Shown piece after piece: positions 7,702 to 17,530 of a stretch of 57,184 bases of DNA. The DNA comes from Serratia sp. DD3 (GTDB taxonomy: Bacteria > Pseudomonadota > Gammaproteobacteria > Enterobacterales > Enterobacteriaceae). Where the stretch lies: the NCBI RefSeq assembly GCF_000496755.2, contig NZ_AYKS02000122.1, positions 1-57,184 of the forward strand, in the 5' to 3' direction. Positions within the stretch are counted from its first letter, which is position 1. Every line of letters starts with the position of its first letter. The notes beneath the pieces are model-generated. The model was not told where the DNA came from and did no database searches. It worked only from the letters and a program-made list of their open reading frames with translations. A program made the translations under genes and the position numbers.

Positions 7702-9594
7702 TTACTGAACCTCTCCTGACTGATTGTTGTTATCGTTATTGCTGGTTTGACTGGCCGATTCGGCTATCACATCAAGGATCCGTAGGTTATAGACCATGGT
7801 CGCTGCTGGCGGTATATCGGGAGCAAAACCGTTATCACCATAAGCCAACTTTGGGGGCACCACCAGGGTCATGTTGCCATGGTTCTTGAGTTTACCCATT
7901 GCCTCGCGAAACAGCGGTGGATAGTCGCTCAAGGGTTGTGAAATTGAGGTGCCAGTCAGTTCCATATCTTTGATCACTTTGCCATCCGTCAGGCTCTCTT
8001 TCACCACCACTATCACCGTATCTTGCTCACTAAATTTCTGGTCACCGGCATAATTGATACGATAATAAAAGCCTTGTTCAGACTTAACGACTCCCGGCTG
8101 TTTTTTAAACTTATTGATATATTGGCTGCCTTGCTGCTCATTCTGTTGTTTGATCTTTTTGTGCTGACTATTCAGTTCAACTTCACTGGCCTGTAAAGCC
8201 GTAACAATCTGCTCTTGGGGCAATTTTGGCTGACCATTGATCACGTCGGTGACACCCGCCAGCGCCAATTGATGATTAACCTCCACCCCTTGTGTTTTTT
8301 TGCTATCCAGTAACATTAGAATGTCACTTCCCAAGGCGGTGCCGATGGCATAGTCGCGTTTTTCCTGCTCACTTTTAGGGTTGATTGCAGCAACCACCAG
8401 CTTGGTTTGTTGCTTCTCGCTATCAGTCAACTTTTGTTGGAGTTGTTTAAGAGAGTCGGTTTTCTGCTGATTCTCTTTGCTCTGCGTAGCCAATTGCCCC
8501 TGTAACATCGCATTTTCCTGCTGGCTGGCTTGTTGTGCCTGTTGCAACTGCACAAGCTGCAGCGATTTTTGCTCACCATCCTTAGTTTGTGCGGCTAACT
8601 GTTGCTGTAATCGGGTCATTTCCTGCTGAGCTTGTTGCAGTTGTGTCAATTGCTGAGATTGCCGGGCATTATCCTGGCCGGTTAACGCCAGTTGTTGCTG
8701 TAACTGCTTAATCTGTTCGGCTTGCTGTTGGTTATCTTGGCGTTGGGTCGCTAACTGCTGTTGTAGGAGTGTGCTGGCTTGTTGATCTTGCTGGAGTTGT
8801 TGCGTATGTTCCTGGCCGGTTAACACTAGTTGTTGCTGTAACTGCTTTATCTGTTCAGCTTGCTGTTGGTTATCTTGGCGTTGGGTCGCTAACTGCTGTT
8901 GTAGAAGTGTGCTGGCTTGTTGATCTTGCTGGCGTTGTTGCGAATGTTCCTGACCGGTTAACGCCAGTTGTTGCTGTAACTGCTTAATTTTATCTGTTTT
9001 TTGCTCATTCTGTTTGGCCTGTACCGCCAATTGCTCTTGTAAACTCACCAATTGCTGCTGATCTTGCTGTGACTGTTTTATTAACTGCTGTTTGTCACTG
9101 TTATTACTGAGTTGTATCAACCATTGCTGCGGTAATTTCAATAATGCCTGCTTCAAGCTGGCGTATTCAGAAGCCTGAGGTTGTTGCTGTGATGGTTGTT
9201 GTAGTAATGACTGTTGCAGTAATGACTGTTGCTGCGATGTTTTGTTACGCAATGCCTCCAGGTCTACTTCTTGCTTGCTGATTTTCCCCTTTAGCTGACC
9301 AATAGTGTCCTGCAGCGCCTTTATTTTTCGGATATCACCTCGGGTACTTTCATTGGCGGGCTTAATTAATACATCAGGTGAATTTGCTGGGATAGGCTTG
9401 CTGCTTGCAGGGCGTTGCGTAGCACTGGGTGAAGGTATCAAAAGCAAGACTTCAGGTGAAGTGCTCTCTTGATTGGTAAGCACTTCCAGTAAGTTCAATG
9501 TCTCGGCGGTGGTCGTCTCGGTTCCCTCGGCCCTTACACTACCCAGCGGCAGCGCCAATGTCATCAACACACCGCAATATATCCTGCGTTTCAC
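7702..9594 (-). CDS. Exported FKBP-type peptidyl-prolyl isomerase with long glutamine-rich coiled coil
   Basis: A 630-residue protein with a signal peptide (basic start, hydrophobic core, likely cut after VRA near residue 22), so probably periplasmic. Residues of about 80-400 are extremely glutamine-rich and predicted coiled coil, and include a 46-residue tandem repeat. The last 200 residues are an FkpA/Mip-like unit. They begin with an FKBP_N dimerisation segment (KRDYAIGTALGSDI), followed by the isomerase domain ending in VPPKLAYGDNGFAPDIPP and VYNLRILDV. Ordinary FkpA is near 270 residues, so the coiled-coil insertion is the odd part. It follows a lipoprotein gene with no intergenic space, so the two products probably act together in the envelope. 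I cannot name an orthologue. Confidence 0.8.
   Translation of the reverse strand: MKRRIYCGVLMTLALPLGSVRAEGTETTTAETLNLLEVLTNQESTSPEVLLLIPSPSATQRPASSKPIPANSPDVLIKPANESTRGDIRKIKALQDTIGQLKGKISKQEVDLEALRNKTSQQQSLLQQSLLQQPSQQQPQASEYASLKQALLKLPQQWLIQLSNNSDKQQLIKQSQQDQQQLVSLQEQLAVQAKQNEQKTDKIKQLQQQLALTGQEHSQQRQQDQQASTLLQQQLATQRQDNQQQAEQIKQLQQQLVLTGQEHTQQLQQDQQASTLLQQQLATQRQDNQQQAEQIKQLQQQLALTGQDNARQSQQLTQLQQAQQEMTRLQQQLAAQTKDGEQKSLQLVQLQQAQQASQQENAMLQGQLATQSKENQQKTDSLKQLQQKLTDSEKQQTKLVVAAINPKSEQEKRDYAIGTALGSDILMLLDSKKTQGVEVNHQLALAGVTDVINGQPKLPQEQIVTALQASEVELNSQHKKIKQQNEQQGSQYINKFKKQPGVVKSEQGFYYRINYAGDQKFSEQDTVIVVVKESLTDGKVIKDMELTGTSISQPLSDYPPLFREAMGKLKNHGNMTLVVPPKLAYGDNGFAPDIPPAATMVYNLRILDVIAESASQTSNNDNNNQSGEVQ
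8681..8989. repeat. 138-bp in-frame tandem repeat inside the FKBP gene
   Basis: Identical landmarks (a GTTAACRCYAGTTGTTGCTG-like motif) recur at 8681, 8819 and 8957, exactly 138 bases apart, giving two full units and part of a third. The unit encodes 46 residues of glutamine-rich coiled coil, so copy number can change without breaking the frame. Confidence 0.8.
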
Positions 9595-9595
9595 A

Positions 9596-10021
9596 TCAAC
9601 CCTCCCCCTTCTGGATCAAGCCTTGCATCACTTCGCGCGCAATATCGGCACATAATTGATTGGTCTTATATTTGTACAAGGCGTCAATCGTATCTTTGGT
9701 CGCCGGGTTGACCTCACCACGCACGCTGTTATAGAGCGAGGCATTATTAACCAAACGATTGAAGTGAGCTTGCTTGGCTGCATAAGCCTTCGGGTTGATC
9801 TGCTTCAGTGAGGCAAGTTCACTCTGACACAAGCCAATCTGGCTGGTTTTTGGTTCCTCAACCACTTTCGGGGTGGCAACCTCGCTGTGCGAGTTAACCG
9901 GAGCCTGTATGCTCACTGTCTCCGGCTGATGGGTTTTCTTTGCAGTAGCCTGACAGCCCGCCAACAGCAAAATACCGCACCATAACACGCCTAAATAGAA
10001 TTTCTGTTGACTGCTTCTCAT
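9596..10021 (-). CDS. Small lipoprotein of unknown function
   Basis: A 141-residue protein with a lipoprotein signal: a hydrophobic stretch (FYLGVLWCGILLLAGC) ending in an LLAGC lipobox with the cysteine near residue 23. A threonine/glutamate/proline-rich linker follows, then a compact helical C-terminal part from about residue 60. I do not recognise the family. Its stop lies one base before the start of the FKBP-type isomerase gene, so both are translated from one message. That suggests an outer-membrane-anchored partner of the long coiled-coil isomerase. An ERIC element lies directly upstream. Confidence 0.7.
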   Translation of the reverse strand: MRSSQQKFYLGVLWCGILLLAGCQATAKKTHQPETVSIQAPVNSHSEVATPKVVEEPKTSQIGLCQSELASLKQINPKAYAAKQAHFNRLVNNASLYNSVRGEVNPATKDTIDALYKYKTNQLCADIAREVMQGLIQKGEG

Positions 10022-10044
10022 GGAAAATACCTTTTAAAAATGGT

Positions 10045-10171
10045 CATACTCGTCATCCTTCAAGTTGCTTGGGTGTTGGCTGCGCTCCATCACCCCAGTC
10101 ACATAGTTATCTATGCTCCTAGGGATTTCATCGCTTGCCGCCTGCAAGCAACACGAATTATTTTGTGTATA
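10045..10171 (-). repeat. ERIC element
   Basis: A 127-bp element with the ERIC landmarks: an outer arm reading ACTCGTCATCCTTCAAGTTG, a central CCCAGTCACATAG/CTATGCTCCTAGGG dyad, and a matching distal arm. It lies upstream of the lipoprotein gene, inverted relative to the copy at 12837-12963. Confidence 0.85.
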
Positions 10172-10809
10172 TACTTAAAATTAATTCAGTTAAATCTAAG
10201 CAGGCGTGGCAAAGAGAAACCTTCTTAGAGACACATTGAAATAGGGCCGACACATCACACGGCTGATTCAAACTGTACTAGTCCTGCAACTCGCATTATT
10301 TTTACCTAGATACATCCGAAAGTTAGATTAGCGCATTGCGGCAATATAGTACTGATATATTTTCACTCCAGCAACCCTTGGTCTTTTAAGTATTTTCTAT
10401 TTATGCGAACAACTAAATCTTACCGATACCACTTTATAAACCTACCACAACAAGTTAACCCACCTCAATGCAATCAAGTTAACATAATGATTTTTATTGA
10501 TAAATAAAAAATAAAAGAATAAATAAATTAAAATTTTCTAATTTTTACTAGCATTAAATCATTCAGAGAAATTACTATTTTTTAAAATAAATTCACCGAG
10601 TGAATAATAAACCATTGAGGATAACATCAATAATTCCTTTGATAATCAAAAGGTGAAAATTTAATAGCTAGAATTTTCCTAAATAATAATTTTTACATTC
10701 ACGCCTGATATGATGCAGAAATTAATTTTTGTGATGGCACCAATGAGCCATCATCTGAGGAAATATTTGAGGCGATAAAAACAACATGCCCCCTATAACC
10801 TCTCCCCCA
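10172..10809. other. AT-rich intergenic region
   Basis: About 640 bases with no convincing gene on either strand. Most of it (10340-10740) is markedly AT-rich compared with the neighbours. It separates the lipoprotein promoter side from the 3' end of alkB. I see no repeat or RNA signature I can name. Confidence 0.5.
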
Positions 10810-11457
10810 TTACAGCGCTTTGCGCAAAGTGATATTGATGCGGTGTGAACCCACCAACGAGTGATAGCCCTCTTTCACCGGCATAATACCGTGAAAACAG
10901 AGGCGTGAAAGCCCGCCCCATACCACCACATCGCCATGAGCGAGGGGAATACGTCTGGTTTTGTCACTGCGTTGCAACCCACCAAACTGAAAAATGGCCG
11001 GTAGCCCCAGCGATATCGACACAATCGGCGCACTAAAGTCACGTTCATCTTTATCTTGATGCAATGAAAGTTTACTACCAGGATCATAGCGATTAAATAA
11101 ACAGGCATCAGGCACATAGTGGCCAAAACCCGCTTGCATCGCCGCTTCATCCGCCAGTGCCATCAGGATTTCGGGGATATCAGGCCAGCATTTTCCGCTA
11201 CCCGGGTCACGTTGCGAATAACCATAGCCATTGCTGTCGCTATTCCAGCCGTTGCCACACCAGCTCATCGCCACCGACATGGTAAATCCCCCCGGCGTCG
11301 TCATATGCCGCCAAGGTACCTGATCCACCACACTATTCACCGCTGCCAGCAATTCGGCACCATGGTTGCGGGCAAAGCCATGTAGCACCAGCGCACCGGG
11401 AGCGATTTCTTCACGCCATGGGGGAGGAAGCGCATCTTCAAACAGGTCGATCGTCAT
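10810..11457 (-). CDS. alkB: DNA oxidative demethylase AlkB
   Basis: A 215-residue Fe(II)/2-oxoglutarate dioxygenase that repairs 1-methyladenine and 3-methylcytosine in DNA by oxidative demethylation. The iron triad His133, Asp135 and His189 and the 2-oxoglutarate/substrate arginines in the RINITLR motif (Arg206, Arg212) are all present. They sit two positions after those of E. coli AlkB, which is 216 residues. It stands alone here, not fused to or following ada as in E. coli, so Ada-type control cannot be assumed. The start ATG is at 11455-11457. Confidence 0.95.
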   Translation of the reverse strand: MTIDLFEDALPPPWREEIAPGALVLHGFARNHGAELLAAVNSVVDQVPWRHMTTPGGFTMSVAMSWCGNGWNSDSNGYGYSQRDPGSGKCWPDIPEILMALADEAAMQAGFGHYVPDACLFNRYDPGSKLSLHQDKDERDFSAPIVSISLGLPAIFQFGGLQRSDKTRRIPLAHGDVVVWGGLSRLCFHGIMPVKEGYHSLVGSHRINITLRKAL

Positions 11458-11589
11458 TGCCTACCTATCATTACCAATGAATTAATTTTGTGACAATGTC
11501 ACAAATCAGTGCAAGCGGAGAATATAATATACCAGATTGCTTAAAATGCAGGTAAAGGGCACAGCACCCTGTGCCCCGTCAGACTGCCG

Positions 11590-12819
11590 CTAGAGCATCG
11601 TCTTCATGGTTTTTTCAAAATCACTCCAGGCGCAGAAGCCTTGTTTATCGATAGGGCAACCTTCCAGCGCCAAGGTGACGCGCTGTGGTGGATTTTGCAG
11701 CGTTAACGGGGTAGCGCCCCGCAGTTGCTCGGTAGATTGATAGACATACTCTATCTTCAGCAAATCACGATTATCCTTAGTGTCGTGCCAACGCTGAAAC
11801 ACCAGTTTGCCGCCAATGGGGGTTTTCTCATATTGGTTCGGTAAATGGTAAGGTTTGAATTTCATCGCCGAAAGCAGTGAAGCAATATTGGAATCATGCC
11901 CCACCAGCAGCGTCAGTTTGGGGGAATCGGATTTACGTTCCCCTATCAACACCGAGTTAATATAGGTGAGTAGCGGTTTAGCAACGTTTTGCGCCACGAC
12001 CGGCGAGGTGAACAGCGAGTCCTGATAGCCATCTTTCAACTTAGCTAACTGCTGCCACTGCTGTGGCGTGGTGACTTTGCCCCAAGCCACCTCCTTGATA
12101 GGGAAACCTTCGTAGTATTGCAGCATAAAGGCATCCACCAACGAATTGCCTACTTTCAATGGCCCGGACACCCCCGGTTCTTTGCCCGCTACCGCACTCA
12201 TTTTGCTCGGTTCAGCCGTCAGATCGCACTGCTTATCCTGCGTGCAGGCGGTAGAATGCGGATAATCGATAATCTCTGCCAACTGCTTATAGGACGCGTC
12301 CAACTTTTGTGAAGCCAGGGCGGCATTCATGGCACTTAACGCCTGTTGATTAAAAGCTTCGCTGGTATCAGTGATAATCGGGTTAAAGGTGGGGTCCATC
12401 TCGCCCATTTTATCTTGATGATGAACGGTGATATCACAGCCAGGAAAGGCCCCGCTGGTAAAGAACTGTGCGGTCGCCACGGTACGTTGCAAACTGTTGG
12501 CATAAACATAAACGCTCTCTTTAGCCGGGCAACCTTCTGCTGGCAATACCCCTGCCTGCTTGAGCCAGGCATTAAAGTAGTGCCCCATATACACTTCCAG
12601 CACGCCCCCTTTGGTGGTCAACAAACCGCCCGGAGTATCCCACTGTGGCCAGGCTTTCGGGGTGGACTGCGCCAATACGCTGCCATTGTTCGCCAGCGGC
12701 GCACGTAAATTATGGCGGCTCATCACCAGCACCTGTTCCAATTGATAATGGTGAGTTTCAGCAACAACGGTGGCACTAAACAACAGAGGTAAGCAGAATA
12801 ATAAACGGTTGTTTTTCAT
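11590..12819 (-). CDS. agp: Periplasmic glucose-1-phosphatase (histidine acid phosphatase)
   Basis: A 409-residue exported acid phosphatase of the histidine phosphatase superfamily, matching glucose-1-phosphatase (E. coli Agp is 413). The signal peptide ends near residue 20 (VVAETHHY). The RHNLRAP motif with nucleophile His36 and the distal [10 protein letters not shown] motif, whose His-Asp completes the active site, are intact. RHNLRAP rather than RHGxRxP is the Agp form. Six or more cysteines are consistent with disulfides. The enzyme releases phosphate from glucose 1-phosphate, and related enzymes attack phytate. The gene is monocistronic, with an ERIC element just upstream of its start. 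Confidence 0.93.
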   Translation of the reverse strand: MKNNRLLFCLPLLFSATVVAETHHYQLEQVLVMSRHNLRAPLANNGSVLAQSTPKAWPQWDTPGGLLTTKGGVLEVYMGHYFNAWLKQAGVLPAEGCPAKESVYVYANSLQRTVATAQFFTSGAFPGCDITVHHQDKMGEMDPTFNPIITDTSEAFNQQALSAMNAALASQKLDASYKQLAEIIDYPHSTACTQDKQCDLTAEPSKMSAVAGKEPGVSGPLKVGNSLVDAFMLQYYEGFPIKEVAWGKVTTPQQWQQLAKLKDGYQDSLFTSPVVAQNVAKPLLTYINSVLIGERKSDSPKLTLLVGHDSNIASLLSAMKFKPYHLPNQYEKTPIGGKLVFQRWHDTKDNRDLLKIEYVYQSTEQLRGATPLTLQNPPQRVTLALEGCPIDKQGFCAWSDFEKTMKTML

Positions 12820-12836
12820 TAGCGAGATTCCCTAGA

Positions 12837-12963
12837 TATACACTAAATAATTCGAGTTGCTTGTAGGCGGCAAGGGATGGAATCCCCAGGAGCATAGTTG
12901 ACTATGTGACTGGGGTGACAGAGTGCAGCTAACACCCAAGCAGCTTGAAGGATGACGAGTATA
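12837..12963 (+). repeat. ERIC element, full 127 bp
   Basis: This is the clearest copy. It runs from TATA at 12837 to the TATA at 12960-12963, with central AATCCCCAGGAGCATAG and CTATGTGACTGGGGTGA arms and a terminal GCTTGAAGGATGACGAGTAT arm. Its length equals the canonical 127 bp. It lies between agp and the citrate operon 3' end. Confidence 0.9.
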
Positions 12964-13050
12964 TGATTATTTTTAAAGGGTTAATGTTCACTGGCTATGA
13001 TGGGGGCATTAGAGAGGAAAGTATGTGAGAGGTATCACGGTGAGGGGGAA

Positions 13051-13076
13051 CAGCAGCCATCGGTGGATGGCTGCTG
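13051..13076 (-). terminator. Hairpin after citT
   Basis: CAGCAGCCATC and GATGGCTGCTG form an 11-bp stem directly after the citT stop. No long U-tract follows on the reverse strand, so termination may be weak or the hairpin may protect the 3' end of the citrate operon message. Confidence 0.5.
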
Positions 13077-13082
13077 ATTCAA

Positions 13083-14546
13083 TCAATACCACAGGCTGAG
13101 AATTGGCCAGCCAATTAACAGTAATGCCGAGATATAGACCACGCCAAGGATGCCCCCTAGCCGCCAATAATCTTTCGATTTCACATAGCCACAGCCGTAA
13201 ATGATCACACCCGGGCCGGTGGCATAAGGCGTCAAGACCCCCATGATACCGATAGACAGCACCAACAGGATGGACAAATGCTCCATCGGTACCCCTGGCA
13301 ACCCTTTACCCACCGCCAAGATCACTGGCAGCATAGTTGCAGTATGGGCAGAAAGGCTGGCAAACAGGTAGTGTGCATAATAGAACACCAGCACCAGCAT
13401 AATCACCGTCATTTTTGGTGAGAAACCGTCCAAGTGGGTACTCATGGTGGCCGCGAACCAGTCAATAAAACCGGAGCGCGTCAGGCCACTGGCCATCACC
13501 ACCAGCGTTGCCAGGTTAACCAAGGTATTCCAGGCACTGGAATACTTGGTAATCGCCTGCCAACTCACCACTCTCAGTGCCAGCATCAGTGAAACCGCCA
13601 GCAAACACACGGCTGTGGCGTCGACCAAATGACCACCAAATACCCACAGACTCAGGCTAAGAAGTACCAGACCAATCAGGGTATATTCTTTACCCGTCAG
13701 TTTGCCCATCTCCCCCAGTGCCGTGTCCGCCCAACTGGCCACTTCATTACTGTGAGTCACTTCTGGCTTATACAAGTAGTAGGAAATCAACGGCGCAATG
13801 ATCAGCAACAACAGCCCCACTGGCAGGAAAGCCAAGAACCATTGCATCCAACTGATATTTACCCCGGCAATTTTGCTCACGAACTCAATACCTAAAACGT
13901 TCGGTGCCGCACCGGTAATAAACATCGAGGAACTGATACTGGTACCAACCACCATCATCCACATCAGGTAGCCGCCAATGCGGCGTGAAGAGGGATCATT
14001 AGGGAAAGAGTCGAACAACGGCGGTAAGTTTTTCACCACCGGGAATACCGTTCCCCCGGTACGCGCGGTGTTCGATGGGGTAAAAGGTGCCAGCAGGATA
14101 TCGATAATCACCACGGCGTAACCCAACGTCAGGGTGCGTTTACCCATAAATTTTACCAGGAACAGGGCAATGCGCCGCCCCAACCCGGTGGCTTCATAGC
14201 CCAAGGCAAAGATAAAAGCGCCAAACACCAGCCAAACGGTGGTGCTGGAGAACCCAGCCAGCCCCCACTTCAGCGCCTCTTTACCGGCCTTAAACCCCGG
14301 GTTAGCCAGTTCTTCCGCCCCGAACAGCACCCAGTTGGAGCTCAGCACACTGACCGTCACCGCAATAAAGCTGATTGCCGTTGCTGGGATGGGCTCCAGG
14401 ATCATACCGACAATCATCGCCACAAAGATGGCGAAATAACGCCAGGCTTGTGGCGGCATCCCCTCCGGCGTGGGTATCAATAGTAGCACCGCAAGCACCA
14501 CTAACGGGGCCAGTGCTTTCCATATTTTCTCTTTGGTTTCCGACAT
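13083..14546 (-). CDS. citT: Citrate:succinate antiporter CitT (DASS family)
   Basis: A 487-residue inner-membrane transporter of the divalent anion/sodium symporter family with about 12 hydrophobic segments. The family signatures are visible: TPSNTARTGGTVFPV in the middle and LSAHTATMLPVI with TPYATGPGVIIYG near the end. CitT exchanges external citrate for internal succinate during anaerobic citrate fermentation. The ATG at 14546 is preferred to the GTG at 14552 because AGGAG lies seven bases upstream. It is the last gene of the citCDEFXG-T operon, the same order as in E. coli, so the pathway is the E. coli type (CitT) rather than the Klebsiella CitS/oxaloacetate decarboxylase type. Confidence 0.95.
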   Translation of the reverse strand: MSETKEKIWKALAPLVVLAVLLLIPTPEGMPPQAWRYFAIFVAMIVGMILEPIPATAISFIAVTVSVLSSNWVLFGAEELANPGFKAGKEALKWGLAGFSSTTVWLVFGAFIFALGYEATGLGRRIALFLVKFMGKRTLTLGYAVVIIDILLAPFTPSNTARTGGTVFPVVKNLPPLFDSFPNDPSSRRIGGYLMWMMVVGTSISSSMFITGAAPNVLGIEFVSKIAGVNISWMQWFLAFLPVGLLLLIIAPLISYYLYKPEVTHSNEVASWADTALGEMGKLTGKEYTLIGLVLLSLSLWVFGGHLVDATAVCLLAVSLMLALRVVSWQAITKYSSAWNTLVNLATLVVMASGLTRSGFIDWFAATMSTHLDGFSPKMTVIMLVLVFYYAHYLFASLSAHTATMLPVILAVGKGLPGVPMEHLSILLVLSIGIMGVLTPYATGPGVIIYGCGYVKSKDYWRLGGILGVVYISALLLIGWPILSLWY

Positions 14547-14576
14547 ACACACTCTCCTGAAGCTTTGTTATTTTTC

Positions 14577-15494
14577 TCAATCCAATTGGGTATAAATAGG
14601 TGGCTGTGGTGGCTGTGGCAGTTGTGCCAGTAACCAAGTCACGATCAATAAGTCGGCGCTGCCACCGGGGCTCAGGTTGCGAGCAATACAAGTGGCATCA
14701 AACTGGCGCAGGCGTGCGATACCCTGCGGTGCCCCAGCCCCACCTTGGTCCAATAATTGCTGTGCATACTGTTGTAACCAACGCAACCCGGCGATGCCGC
14801 CCCGAGAAGCGACGTTGGTGTCATCGTTAAAGGCCATCAGCCATAGCAGGCTATCGAGCAGCGCAATCTGTTCACTGCACCCCTCAGTTATTTTTTGTTG
14901 ATACTGTGGCAACGCCCCGTTGATCACCTGTTGGAAGCCCGATTCAGCTTCACCGCGCGCCCCACTCAAACCAAACTCGGCGAACAAGCGCTGGCCCGCC
15001 GTTTGCCCAGTGTTGTTATGTAACAACTCGCGGTTAACCAAACCACGACAGATCTGAGCCACCAGTTGGCACAGGCTGGCGCTATCAATCTGCCGCTGTT
15101 GCTGTTGCAAACGGCCAAATGCGCTGCACAGCAACCCCAAAGAAAATACGCTGCCTTTATGGGTATTAACGCCCCCGGTGGCCCGGTACATCTGTGCTTC
15201 ACAAGCCAGGCCCAGTGGGCGAATACGTGCCAGTTGCTGTTCCACTGGCAAACCTGCATCCGCCTCGCCCTGGCGAACAAAATGGGGTAACCACCGGGCA
15301 ATAGCCCGTGAACTGCGGTAGAAATGGCCAAGGTTCATATCACGATGGGCACCATTATTGCGGCGATCCACCAAACCGGGTTTCGGGGTTAAATTCACCT
15401 CCACCAGTAATGCCTGAAAGGCATTGTCGGCAAAGTGCTGGCTGGTGGAAGAGAGGTTCAGTGCTGGCGAGCGTTCAGATTGCGAGAGCAACAT
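14577..15494 (-). CDS. citG: Triphosphoribosyl-dephospho-CoA synthase CitG
   Basis: A 305-residue enzyme that makes 2'-(5''-triphosphoribosyl)-3'-dephospho-CoA from ATP and dephospho-CoA, the precursor of the citrate lyase prosthetic group. Family motifs are visible: LTPKPGLVDRRNNGAHRDM near the start, GVNTHKGSVFSLG in the middle, and NDDTNVASRGG later. The ATG at 15494 has AGGAGG five bases upstream and is preferred over 15515. It overlaps the 3' end of citX by 20 bases, so translation is probably coupled. CitX then transfers the group to CitD. Confidence 0.94.
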   Translation of the reverse strand: MLLSQSERSPALNLSSTSQHFADNAFQALLVEVNLTPKPGLVDRRNNGAHRDMNLGHFYRSSRAIARWLPHFVRQGEADAGLPVEQQLARIRPLGLACEAQMYRATGGVNTHKGSVFSLGLLCSAFGRLQQQQRQIDSASLCQLVAQICRGLVNRELLHNNTGQTAGQRLFAEFGLSGARGEAESGFQQVINGALPQYQQKITEGCSEQIALLDSLLWLMAFNDDTNVASRGGIAGLRWLQQYAQQLLDQGGAGAPQGIARLRQFDATCIARNLSPGGSADLLIVTWLLAQLPQPPQPPIYTQLD

Positions 15495-16020
15495 TGAGCC
15501 TCCTTTGCATTTCATTCAGCAGTTGTTCAGTGCTATGGAGACGTTGGCGGGCACAGATTTTGGCTGGCTGATCACACAGCAAACACTGGCGTTCTGGCAG
15601 CCCTAGATCAGAACGTGACAAAATTTGCCCTTGTGGTGTCAGTACGTCGATATCCCACAAGCGGCCAACCGGTTGCTGCTGTTCCAGCTCAATGGTGGCT
15701 TTCTTCACTGCATAGGCATCAGCCTGCAACGCCAGATAACCTTCACACCCGGTTGATAATGCCCATGTTTGCTGCTGTAGACTGTGCCAAGCCAGTTGCT
15801 GAAACCTGTGCTGTAAAGCCTGCCACCCCAGGTTGAAAACCTGCCGCGTCATTGGGCTGTCTTTCACTGCCCCGGGCACCACCAGCGTCAAGACCAACAG
15901 CGTGCTTTGGTGGCGCGCCAACCACGCCTGTTGCCGAGCCTGCCGGCATTCACGGCTGGAAAGCAGTTCCGGCAACTCAATGGCGTAGCTGGTGGCCAAT
16001 TCGGGGGCAATGTGCAACAT
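15475..16020 (-). CDS. citX: Holo-citrate lyase synthase (apo-ACP phosphoribosyl-dephospho-CoA transferase) CitX
   Basis: A 181-residue protein starting MLHIAPELA, matching CitX of about 183 residues in E. coli. It attaches the phosphoribosyl-dephospho-CoA group to the serine of CitD. Conserved segments include VVPGAVKDSPMTR, IELEQQQPVGRLWDIDVLTP with ILSRSDLGLP, and the cysteine-rich RQCLLCDQPAKICAR. The frame stays open upstream to 16122, but the ATG at 16020 gives the family length and begins four bases after the citF stop. It is in the citrate operon between citF and citG. Confidence 0.94.
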   Translation of the reverse strand: MLHIAPELATSYAIELPELLSSRECRQARQQAWLARHQSTLLVLTLVVPGAVKDSPMTRQVFNLGWQALQHRFQQLAWHSLQQQTWALSTGCEGYLALQADAYAVKKATIELEQQQPVGRLWDIDVLTPQGQILSRSDLGLPERQCLLCDQPAKICARQRLHSTEQLLNEMQRRLNVALAI

Positions 16021-16024
16021 GGCG

Positions 16025-17530
16025 TTACTCTGCGACCTGATGCACAACATCGATGACCGACCCGTCACGATAGCGCACCACCGCCACCACCTTATCGGTA
16101 AAGGCAATCGGCTGCGGTTCACCGGTCAATATCAGGGCGCGTTCCCGCAACCATTGAATGGTGACCACCTCCAACCCTGCCTCACGTAGACGTTGCGCCA
16201 ACTCAGGGCGTGCCGTGTTAACCGCAATACCATGATCGGTAACCAAAATGTCAATGCTGGAACCCGGTGTTACACAGGTAGTGACTTGCTCCACCAAGGT
16301 TGGAATACGGCCGCGCACCAACGGGGCGACAATAATCGCCAACCGTGCCGCGGCTGCAGTGTCGCAGTGACCACCCGAAGCGCCACGGATCATGCCATCT
16401 GAACCGGTCAAGACGTTGACATTGAAGCTGGTGTCAATTTCCAGCGCGCTCAGCACCACCACATCGAGACGATCAACCGAAGCCCCTTTAGAGCTGAAGT
16501 TGGCATATTGGTTGGCGCTGATTTCGATATGATTAGGGTTACGCGCCAATGAGGTTGCCGCCGCACGATCAAAACTTTGCACATCGAGTAATTTATGGAT
16601 CAGCCCTTTCTCATGCAGCTCGACCATGGTGGAGGTGATGCCCCCCAAAGCAAAACCAGCACGCACCCCGCGCAGACGCATCTTATCTTCCAGGAATCGG
16701 GTTACCGCCAGAGAAGCGCCGCCAGTTCCGGTCTGCAAAGAGAAACCATCCGTGAAGTAACCTGAGCCGACAATCACCTCCGCCGCACGGCGCGCAATCA
16801 GTAATTCACGCGGGTTCGAGGTCATGCGTGTGGCATCGGCACCGATTTTGTCAGCATCCCCCACTTGGGCCACTTGAACGATCAAATCCACCTGATCTTG
16901 TGCCAGGCTGGCAGGATGATGTGGATAAGGCACGATAGCCTCAGTCAACAGCACCACATTGCGTGCCACAGCGGCATCCACCTTGGCATAACCCAACGAG
17001 CCACAGCAGGCCTCGCCGGTATAGCCGTTGGCATTGCCGAACTCATCGCAGCTAGGTACCCCCAAGAAGGCAACATCAATCTGTAATTCGCCAGACTCAA
17101 TCAGATCAACACGGCCACCGTGGGAATGGATCTGTACCGGCTGTTTCAATAAGCCACGTGAAATAGCATCAGCCAGCGGCCCACGCAGGCCAGAGGTGTA
17201 AATACGGCTCACCACCCCATTGCGGATATGTTCAACCAAGGGAGCATGGCAATCGGTTAACGAGCTGGGTGCCAGTGTCAGATTGCGAAAGCCCATGGCG
17301 GCTATCACTTCCATCACTTGATTGAGTGTTAAATCACCACCACGGAATGCATGGTGGAAAGAGATGGTCATACCATCTTGCAAACCGCTGCGGCGAATAG
17401 CCTCTTCCAGCGAGTCGCAACGTTTGATACCCCGTGGTTTCCGCGCCTGTTGGTTGGCCTTGGAGACGTCCTGATAAAGCTTCATGCCCGCGAGATTATC
17501 CAGAGTTGATAGGCGTTGTTGGAGTTTCAT
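16025..17530 (-). CDS. citF: Citrate lyase alpha subunit (citrate CoA-transferase) CitF
   Basis: A 501-residue alpha subunit (E. coli about 510) that swaps the acetyl group on the acyl carrier protein for citrate, giving citryl-ACP and acetate. The N-terminus holds [15 protein letters not shown], and the middle holds [14 protein letters not shown] and [20 protein letters not shown], typical of the CoA-transferase fold. It works with CitE (citryl-ACP lyase) and CitD in one cytoplasmic complex. The start overlaps the citE stop by four bases, so translation is coupled. Confidence 0.96.
   Translation of the reverse strand: MKLQQRLSTLDNLAGMKLYQDVSKANQQARKPRGIKRCDSLEEAIRRSGLQDGMTISFHHAFRGGDLTLNQVMEVIAAMGFRNLTLAPSSLTDCHAPLVEHIRNGVVSRIYTSGLRGPLADAISRGLLKQPVQIHSHGGRVDLIESGELQIDVAFLGVPSCDEFGNANGYTGEACCGSLGYAKVDAAVARNVVLLTEAIVPYPHHPASLAQDQVDLIVQVAQVGDADKIGADATRMTSNPRELLIARRAAEVIVGSGYFTDGFSLQTGTGGASLAVTRFLEDKMRLRGVRAGFALGGITSTMVELHEKGLIHKLLDVQSFDRAAATSLARNPNHIEISANQYANFSSKGASVDRLDVVVLSALEIDTSFNVNVLTGSDGMIRGASGGHCDTAAAARLAIIVAPLVRGRIPTLVEQVTTCVTPGSSIDILVTDHGIAVNTARPELAQRLREAGLEVVTIQWLRERALILTGEPQPIAFTDKVVAVVRYRDGSVIDVVHQVAE

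Noticed and set aside
8681..8989. CRISPR array, from regular 138-bp periodicity
   Set aside because: The units are contiguous in-frame protein-coding repeats with no unique spacers and no cas genes nearby.
10172..10809. Possible hidden gene or RNA in the AT-rich gap
   Set aside because: No frame of useful length, no promoter-terminator pair and no known RNA motif could be supported.
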